Position numbers and translations under genes: made by a program | The notes under the pieces: model-generated | Database searches by the model: none | Seen by the model: the letters and a program-made list of their open reading frames with translations, nothing else | What the model was told of the DNA's origin: nothing | Shown here: in pieces, positions 59,418 through 64,000 of the stretch | How the letters are laid out: each line of letters starts with the position of its first letter | How positions within the stretch are numbered: the stretch's first letter is position 1 | Source: Streptomyces roseoviridis | Lineage (GTDB): Bacteria; Actinomycetota; Actinomycetes; Streptomycetales; Streptomycetaceae | Assembly (NCBI RefSeq): GCF_039535235.1 | Contig: NZ_BAAAWU010000001.1 | Span: 7,319,001 to 7,383,000 of the forward strand | Reading direction: 5' to 3' | Length of the DNA stretch: 64,000 nucleotides

Positions 59418-59702
59418 ATGGCCCGAGCCACCACGACCAAGGTGACGCAGCCCGTCACGGACGACAGCATCAAGGTGCGCCAACTCAGCCACTACCAGTT
59501 CAGCTGGGTCGCGGGTGAGCCCGCCGCCCCCGGCACCCTGACCCTGCAGCTCGTACTCGACGAAGGGGCCTGGGAGGAGGTGCTGACCGTGGACGCCGAC
59601 GACGCCGACGTCCTCCAGGACCTCCTGCGCAGCACCCCGACCGTGCACTACGACGTCAGCCGCCGAACCCTCATGTTCGGCGTGACCGCCGTCGGCACCT
59701 GA
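59418..59702 (+). CDS. Small hypothetical protein, 94 aa
   Basis: ATG 59418 with AAGGAGG at 59405-59411. The product is a compact soluble protein with strands SIKVRQLSHYQFSWV, LTLQLVLDEGAWEEVL, a short helix DADVLQDLLRST and a last strand RRTLMFGVTAVG. It has no signal or membrane segment. I do not recognise a family. It lies in the same frame as the open extension from 58611 but has its own good ribosome site. Confidence 0.7.
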   Translation: MARATTTKVTQPVTDDSIKVRQLSHYQFSWVAGEPAAPGTLTLQLVLDEGAWEEVLTVDADDADVLQDLLRSTPTVHYDVSRRTLMFGVTAVGT

Positions 59703-59815
59703 ACGACCCACGACCGGCCGCGCCGACCGCCGGTGCGGCGCCGCGGCCGTGCACCGGCGCCTCCTGGAGCGCCCGACGGCGACGCCCGTCTCACGAGAGG
59801 GCGGGGCGAAGACGT

Positions 59816-59855
59816 GCGGGCGGCCCGTCGCGGAGCGCTGCGACGGGCCGCCCGC
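59816..59855. terminator. 16-bp hairpin in gap 59703-60424
   Basis: Arms 59816-59831 and 59840-59855 are perfect complements with an 8-nt loop. It is 113 nt past the stop of the 94-aa gene and only 6 nt past a minus-strand stop at 59862, so it may serve either strand. Confidence 0.8.
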
Positions 59856-59861
59856 GACGGG

Positions 59862-60001
59862 CTACTTGCGCCTGCCCCGCATGATGACCAGAAGTCCGAC
59901 CGCGAGACTACGACCAGTACCGCGAGGGCAAGCCCCGTGGGCGGGCTTGCACCCCGGTCATCGCGATCTTCAGGCAGCTCCCTGTCCAGCCCGTGGGACA
60001 A
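59862..60001 (-). pseudogene. Remnant of a C-terminal wall-sorting-like tail
   Basis: On the minus strand one frame reads ELPEDRDDRGASPPTGLALA then VLVVVS; after a one-step frame change it reads AVGLLVIMRGRRK and stops at 59862. Pro-Pro-Thr-Gly, a hydrophobic helix and a basic end are the order of a sortase-type or membrane-anchor tail. No good start or upstream gene body is found, so this may be the frameshifted remnant of a secreted protein. A hairpin lies directly downstream. Confidence 0.3.
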
Positions 60002-60127
60002 CTCTCGCCCTGTGGCACGGACATCGGAGGACCCTCCACCTCGACTCTTCGTCCTGTTGTCGGCGGCGTGCTGAGGACGCCCGGAAACCGACCGTTATCC
60101 CACTCTCGCCGGCAGGTCTCGACGGCC

Positions 60128-60160
60128 GGAGCCGACGGAGCCGACGGAGCCGACGGAGCC
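60128..60160. repeat. 9-bp tandem repeat
   Basis: GGAGCCGAC repeated about 3.7 times in the gap upstream of the lycopene cyclase gene. Confidence 0.85.
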
Positions 60161-60222
60161 CGGACGTCCTCGGCGGTCGGCACTCAGAAGCCGATCCGAG
60201 ACCTTCGACCGGGCGTCCTTTC

Positions 60223-60257
60223 CCGACCGACCGACCGACCGACCGACCGACCGACCG
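60223..60257. repeat. CCGA tetranucleotide microsatellite, 8 copies
   Basis: Eight perfect CCGA units (60223-60254) and a partial ninth, about 170 nt before the lycopene cyclase start. Apart from these repeats the 59703-60424 gap has no supportable intact gene. Confidence 0.9.
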
Positions 60258-60424
60258 TCCGCCACGTCGACGGCGCGGCCGCATCCGCAGGAGGCTTCCC
60301 GCCGGAAGGCTTGGCGGAGCGCCCGCCACGCACCGGCCGTACACCGCACGCTGTCGACCGGACGGGCGGGTGAGCCGGCCGGCCGGGCGGGGTCGCCGTC
60401 GTCGAGAGGGAGTGCAGCGCGGAC

Positions 60425-61601
60425 ATGACGCACAGCAGCGACATCGCCATCGTCGGTGGCGGAGCGGCCGGCCTCTCGCTGGCCTGGCGGCTGCTCGACG
60501 GGCCGCCCGGGGCCCGTACCCCGGACGTCGTCCTCGTCGACGCGCCTGCCGGACCGCTGCGGCCGGCCGAACGCACCTGGTGCTACTGGGAGGCCGGACC
60601 GGGTGCCTACGACACGCTGCTCACCGCCCACTGGAACCGGCTGCGCGTCCGCGCGCCGGACGGCACCGGCCCCGCGCGAGACCTCGGAGGGCTGCGCTAC
60701 AAGATGCTCCGCTCCGCGGCCTTCGAACGGGGCCTGGAGGGCCGCCTGGCCGGACTGCGCCGGATCGAGGGCACCGTCGAGCACATCGCCGACGGCGCCG
60801 GGGGCGCCGAACTGACGTACCGCACCACCGACGGCACCGTGCGGACCCTGCGCGCCCGCTGGGTCTACGACTCCAGGCCCCCCACCGCACCACCCCCCCG
60901 CGCGGGTCGCGCTGCTCCAGCACTTTCGCGGCTGGTTCGTGCACTGCGACCGGCCGGTCTTCGATCCCGCCACCGTCGAACTGATGGACTTCCGCACACC
61001 GCAGCCCGCGCACGGACTCTCCTTCGGATACGTCCTGCCCACCGGCCGCCACGAAGCACTGGTCGAATACACCGAGTTCAGCCGCGCCCCCCTGCCGGAC
61101 GCGGCCTACGACGAGGCCCTGCGCCACTACGCCGAGCGGGTGCTGGCGCTCGGCCCGTACCGGGTGACGGCCACCGAGCAGGGCGCCATCCCGATGACCG
61201 ACGGGCGCCACGAGCGCCGTCCCGGCCGGCACGTCTTCCGCATCGGCGCGGCCGGGGGAGCGGTCCGCCCCTCCACCGGCTACGCCTTCTCCGCCATCCA
61301 GCGCCAGACCAGGGCCGTCGCGGACGCCGTGCACGCCGGCCGGACCCCCGCACCGCCGCCCGCCCACCCGGCGCGAGCCCTCGCCATGGACGCCGTCCTG
61401 CTGCGCGCTCTCGACACCGGCCGCCTCGACGGGCCCGCCTTCTTCACCCGCCTCTTCCGAGACGTACCCGCCGCGCGCCTGCTCCGGTTCCTCGACGGCA
61501 CCACCCGCCTCGCCGAGGAGTTCTCCCTCGGCCTGCGCACGCCCGTCCTCACCATGCTCCGCACCGCCGCCGAATTGCCCCTGCTCGCCCGCCGTCCCTG
61601 A
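60425..61601 (+). pseudogene. crtY: Lycopene cyclase, frameshifted in a C7 run
   Basis: ATG 60425 with GAGAGGGAG upstream. The first frame gives an FAD/NAD-type start DIAIVGGGAAGLSLAWRLLD, RTWCYWEAG and WVYDSRPP. The reading then moves by +1 at the run of seven C at 60893-60899 and continues ARVALLQHFRGWFVHCDRPV, ELMDFRTPQ, LSFGYVLPTGRHEALVEYTE and PSTGYAFSAIQRQ, all CrtY-type motifs. Removing one C gives a single 391-residue protein of normal length. CrtY cyclises lycopene to beta-carotene. The base could be a sequencing error, a real mutation or a slippage site. crtU follows 21 nt after the stop. Confidence 0.85.
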
Positions 61602-61622
61602 CCGAGACCCCGAGGAGAAGCC

Positions 61623-63182
61623 ATGAGCCCGTACGACCGCGCACCCGCCGACCGGCACGGCCGCGACCGCAGGGCCGTCGTCCTGCCCGCCCACCCCGGG
61701 CGGCCCAGGGCCGTCGGACCGCGCCCCCGCTGCGCGGTCGTCGGCGGCGGCATCGCGGGCATCGCCGCCGCCACCGCGCTGGCCGAACGAGGGGTCCGCG
61801 TCACCCTCTACGAGCGCGACACGGCCCTCGGCGGCCGCCTCGCCGGATGGCCCACCGAACTCGCCGACGGCTCGGCCGTCACCATGAGCCGCGGCTTCCA
61901 CGCCTTCTTCCGCCAGTACTACAACCTGCGGGGACTGCTCAGGCGGGTGGATCCCGACCTCGACCGGCTCCGCCCCCTGCCCGACTACCCGCTGCGGCAC
62001 AGCTCGGGGCTCCACGACAGCTTCGCCCGGGTCCCGCGCACACCGCCCTGGAGCGCCCTCGGCTTCGCCGCCCTCAGCCCCAGCTTCGGACTGCGGGACC
62101 TGGCCCGGCTGGACGCACGCGCGGCACTTCCCCTCCTCGACGTGCGGGCGCCGGACGTCCACCGGCGGTTCGACGACATCAGCGCCCTCCAGCTCCTGGA
62201 CCGCATCCGCTTCCCCGGCCCCGCCCGGCACCTCGCCTTCGAGGTCTTCTCCCGCAGCTTCTTCGCCGACCCCGCCGAACTGTCCGCCGCCGAACTCGCC
62301 CTCATGTTCCACATCTACTTCCTCGGCTCGTCCGAAGGGCTCCTCTTCGACGTGCCGGACGAGCCCTACCCCCAGGCCCTCTGGGAGCCGCTCGCCCACT
62401 ATCTCCAGGGCCACGGAGCCGACATCCGCACCGGCACCCCCGTCACGGCACTCGCCCCCGCCCCCGGCGGCGGCTACCTGATCCGCACCGCGCACGGCAC
62501 CGAGCACGCCGACGCCGTGGTGCTGGCCCTGGACACCGCCGGACTGCGCGGCCTGACGGCCGCCTCGCCCGACCTGTGCGACGATGCGTGGCGCGCCCGG
62601 GTCGGGCGGCTGCGCTCCGCCCCGCCCTTCCTCGTGTCCCGGATCTGGCTCGACCGCCCCGTCGCCGCCCACCGCCCCGGCTTCCTCGGCACCAGCGGCT
62701 ACGGCCCCCTCGACAACATCAGCGTCCTGAACCACTGGGAAGGGGAAGCGGCTCGCTGGGCCGCGAAGACCGGCGGGGCCGTACTCGAACTCCACGCCTA
62801 CGCGGTGGACCCCGCCACCGCCCCGGACGCCGTCGCCGGGGCCCTCATGGACCAACTGCACCGCGTCTACCCCGAGACGGCCGCCGCGCGGGTCGTCGAC
62901 CGGCGCGACCAGTGGCGCGAGGACTGCCCCCTCTTCGTCGTCGGCGGCCACGCGGACCGCCCCACCGTCGAAACGCCCGACCCGACCGTGACCGTCGCCG
63001 GCGACCTGGTCCGCACCGACCTGCCGGTGGCGCTCATGGAACGGGCCGCCACCACCGGTTTCGCGGCCGCCAACGTCCACCTGCGGCGCTGGGGCCTGCG
63101 CGGGCAGACCCTGTGGACCGTCCCGGACCGCGGACGCTGGGCGCCTCTGCGGTCGCTGGCCCGCCGCCTCGGCGGCGCTTGA
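61623..63182 (+). CDS. crtU: CrtU-type FAD oxidoreductase (carotenoid desaturase/methyltransferase)
   Basis: 519 aa; GAGGAGA precedes the ATG. The N-terminal dinucleotide-binding motif CAVVGGGIAGIAAATALAER is followed by VTLYERDTALGGRLAGWPTE and, later, SRGFHAFFRQYYNLRGLL and PLDNISVLNHWEGEA. A late GDLVRTDLPVALMERAATTG motif closes the FAD site. This is the pattern of actinobacterial CrtU, which converts the beta-rings of beta-carotene to aromatic rings (isorenieratene). It forms a unit with crtY just upstream, the order known from S. griseus and S. coelicolor, and the remaining crt genes would lie beyond the right edge. Confidence 0.92.
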   Translation: MSPYDRAPADRHGRDRRAVVLPAHPGRPRAVGPRPRCAVVGGGIAGIAAATALAERGVRVTLYERDTALGGRLAGWPTELADGSAVTMSRGFHAFFRQYYNLRGLLRRVDPDLDRLRPLPDYPLRHSSGLHDSFARVPRTPPWSALGFAALSPSFGLRDLARLDARAALPLLDVRAPDVHRRFDDISALQLLDRIRFPGPARHLAFEVFSRSFFADPAELSAAELALMFHIYFLGSSEGLLFDVPDEPYPQALWEPLAHYLQGHGADIRTGTPVTALAPAPGGGYLIRTAHGTEHADAVVLALDTAGLRGLTAASPDLCDDAWRARVGRLRSAPPFLVSRIWLDRPVAAHRPGFLGTSGYGPLDNISVLNHWEGEAARWAAKTGGAVLELHAYAVDPATAPDAVAGALMDQLHRVYPETAAARVVDRRDQWREDCPLFVVGGHADRPTVETPDPTVTVAGDLVRTDLPVALMERAATTGFAAANVHLRRWGLRGQTLWTVPDRGRWAPLRSLARRLGGA

Positions 63183-63215
63183 CGGACGAGACGACGGGCC
63201 GGCGGTGAGCGCCGC

Positions 63216-64000
63216 TCAGCCGGGGAAACGGCCGCTGCGGCGCAAAGCGAAGCGCCGCTCGGCATAGGCGAGATCGTCACGCCACAGCCGCCCCGCCGCC
63301 GCCCGCACGGCGGGGCGCAGCAGCGGCGCCAGGGCGCGGGCCACCGCGAACCCCCGCCGGTCCGATCCGGCGACGACGGCCTCCACCACCGCGGTGCGCG
63401 GCCGCTCGGCGCCCGCCGGGGTCAGCGGTGTCGCATGCGTCTCCACGACCGAACCGGTCCCTTCGCCCGCCACGATCCGCATCACGACCGTGCGCCCGTC
63501 GGGCGCGTCGAACGCCGCCCGCACGGGGACCACGACCCGCCCGGCCACCTTGAACGACACGTCGACGACCAGGACGTCGCCGCCTTCGTCCGGGCCGCCG
63601 GCCGGACCGTCCAGGACGGTGAGGTCGACGAACGAGTACGGGTGCAGCCAGGCCCCGTGCCAGGGGTCCAGGCGGTTGGCGACCACGTCCTCCGGCTCGC
63701 AGGCGCCCGCCCCGGTGTAGACGGACGCGACCGCTCCGCCGAGCGGCGGACGTACGGGCACGAGGGGTCGTTCCGTCGGCGGTTCGCCGCCCACGCGATC
63801 GAGCCGCACCCACAGCAGGACGCCGTCGTCGTGCACGGGCCAGGGCGACCAGCCGGCGGAGGACCCGCCGTCCAGGGCCAGGCCGTGCCAGTGGCAGATC
63901 AGCCGTCCGCACCGCACCGCGCTGTCCTTGAGCGGCGCGCCGAGGTGCGGGCACGCTCCCGGACCGGCGTGGGGCGCGCCGCTCCCGTCGCGCCAGAGCA
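63216..64000 (-). CDS. Rieske 2Fe-2S protein with DUF5914-like domain (5' end outside window)
   Basis: Read on the minus strand, the frame is open to the window edge. It shows both Rieske ligand boxes: CPHLGAPLKD (Cys-X-His) and, 19 residues on, CHWHGLALDG (Cys-X2-His). An internal GTG/ATG start would remove the first box, so the gene must begin beyond 64000. The long domain after it (VASVYTGAGACEPEDVVANR, DPWHGAWLHPYSFVDLTVLD) matches the DUF5914 protein found in Streptomyces carotenoid clusters, as I remember it. It may be an oxygenase component acting on the carotenoid or a redox partner. It converges on crtU with a 33-nt gap. Confidence 0.85.
   Translation of the reverse strand, partial: LWRDGSGAPHAGPGACPHLGAPLKDSAVRCGRLICHWHGLALDGGSSAGWSPWPVHDDGVLLWVRLDRVGGEPPTERPLVPVRPPLGGAVASVYTGAGACEPEDVVANRLDPWHGAWLHPYSFVDLTVLDGPAGGPDEGGDVLVVDVSFKVAGRVVVPVRAAFDAPDGRTVVMRIVAGEGTGSVVETHATPLTPAGAERPRTAVVEAVVAGSDRRGFAVARALAPLLRPAVRAAAGRLWRDDLAYAERRFALRRSGRFPG

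Noticed and set aside
60223..60257. Replication origin or telomere repeat
   Set aside because: A simple CCGA microsatellite without DnaA boxes or the long palindromes of Streptomyces telomeres.
1..64000. tRNA or rRNA genes
   Set aside because: Scanning for GGTTCGA-type T-arms and conserved rRNA segments by eye gave nothing convincing; tRNAscan would be decisive.

Overview
The window is high-GC actinobacterial DNA and almost certainly Streptomyces. It carries the linear-replicon telomere genes tap and tpg, a streptogrisin-type protease, an actinobacterial carotenoid (crtY/crtU/Rieske-DUF5914) locus and many GTG starts. The tap-tpg pair fits a chromosome arm or a large linear plasmid. Both ends of the window cut genes: a methyltransferase at the left and a Rieske/DUF5914 protein at the right.

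Layout. 1-5.4 kb: methyltransferase end, small hypotheticals, a possible UV-damage pair (MSMEG_6728-like protein, spore-photoproduct-lyase-like radical SAM enzyme) and a membrane-anchored Mrr-like nuclease. 5.4-11.3 kb: a repeat-rich gap, a secreted streptogrisin-like protease, an RsbW-like ATP-binding protein, an orphan solute-binding lipoprotein and a secreted protein of unknown function. 11.4-28.9 kb: ordinary arm genes, including a DUF4132 protein, beta-carbonic anhydrase, phospholipase D-like protein, alpha/beta hydrolase, HEAT-like protein, SpoIIE-type phosphatase, FUSC-like membrane protein and VOC protein. 29.2-33.2 kb: a telomere operon (small HTH protein, Tap, Tpg) convergent with a RusA-like Holliday junction resolvase. 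33.3-42.9 kb: a Ser/Thr kinase, DUF2716, a ParB-like-fold protein, an EamA transporter, a DUF305 protein, small zinc-binding and hypothetical proteins, a C39-like secreted peptidase and a LysR regulator. 43.0-56.3 kb: one 4,420-residue megasynthase gene. 56.6-59.7 kb: a BCCT transporter, a frameshifted membrane-protein gene and a small hypothetical. 60.4-64.0 kb: the edge of a carotenoid cluster.

The most striking element is the megasynthase. I read its order as fatty acyl-AMP ligase, carrier, KS, AT, KR, carrier, C, A, carrier, C and then a C-terminal NAD(P)-binding domain. That last domain resembles cyanobacterial acyl-ACP reductase (AAR), including its Cys-containing motif, rather than the usual SDR-type thioester reductase. 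If correct, one gene would activate a fatty acid, extend it once to a 3-hydroxyacyl chain, couple an amino acid and release an aldehyde by an unusual route. A LysR gene converges on it and a BCCT transporter diverges from it.

Other recurring features are ten genes whose start codon lies 6-7 nt after a TANNNT -10 element (probable leaderless transcripts), several intergenic minisatellites, strong hairpin terminators and two apparent frameshifts (crtY and the gene at 58.6 kb). No tRNA, rRNA, CRISPR array, transposase or integrase was seen.
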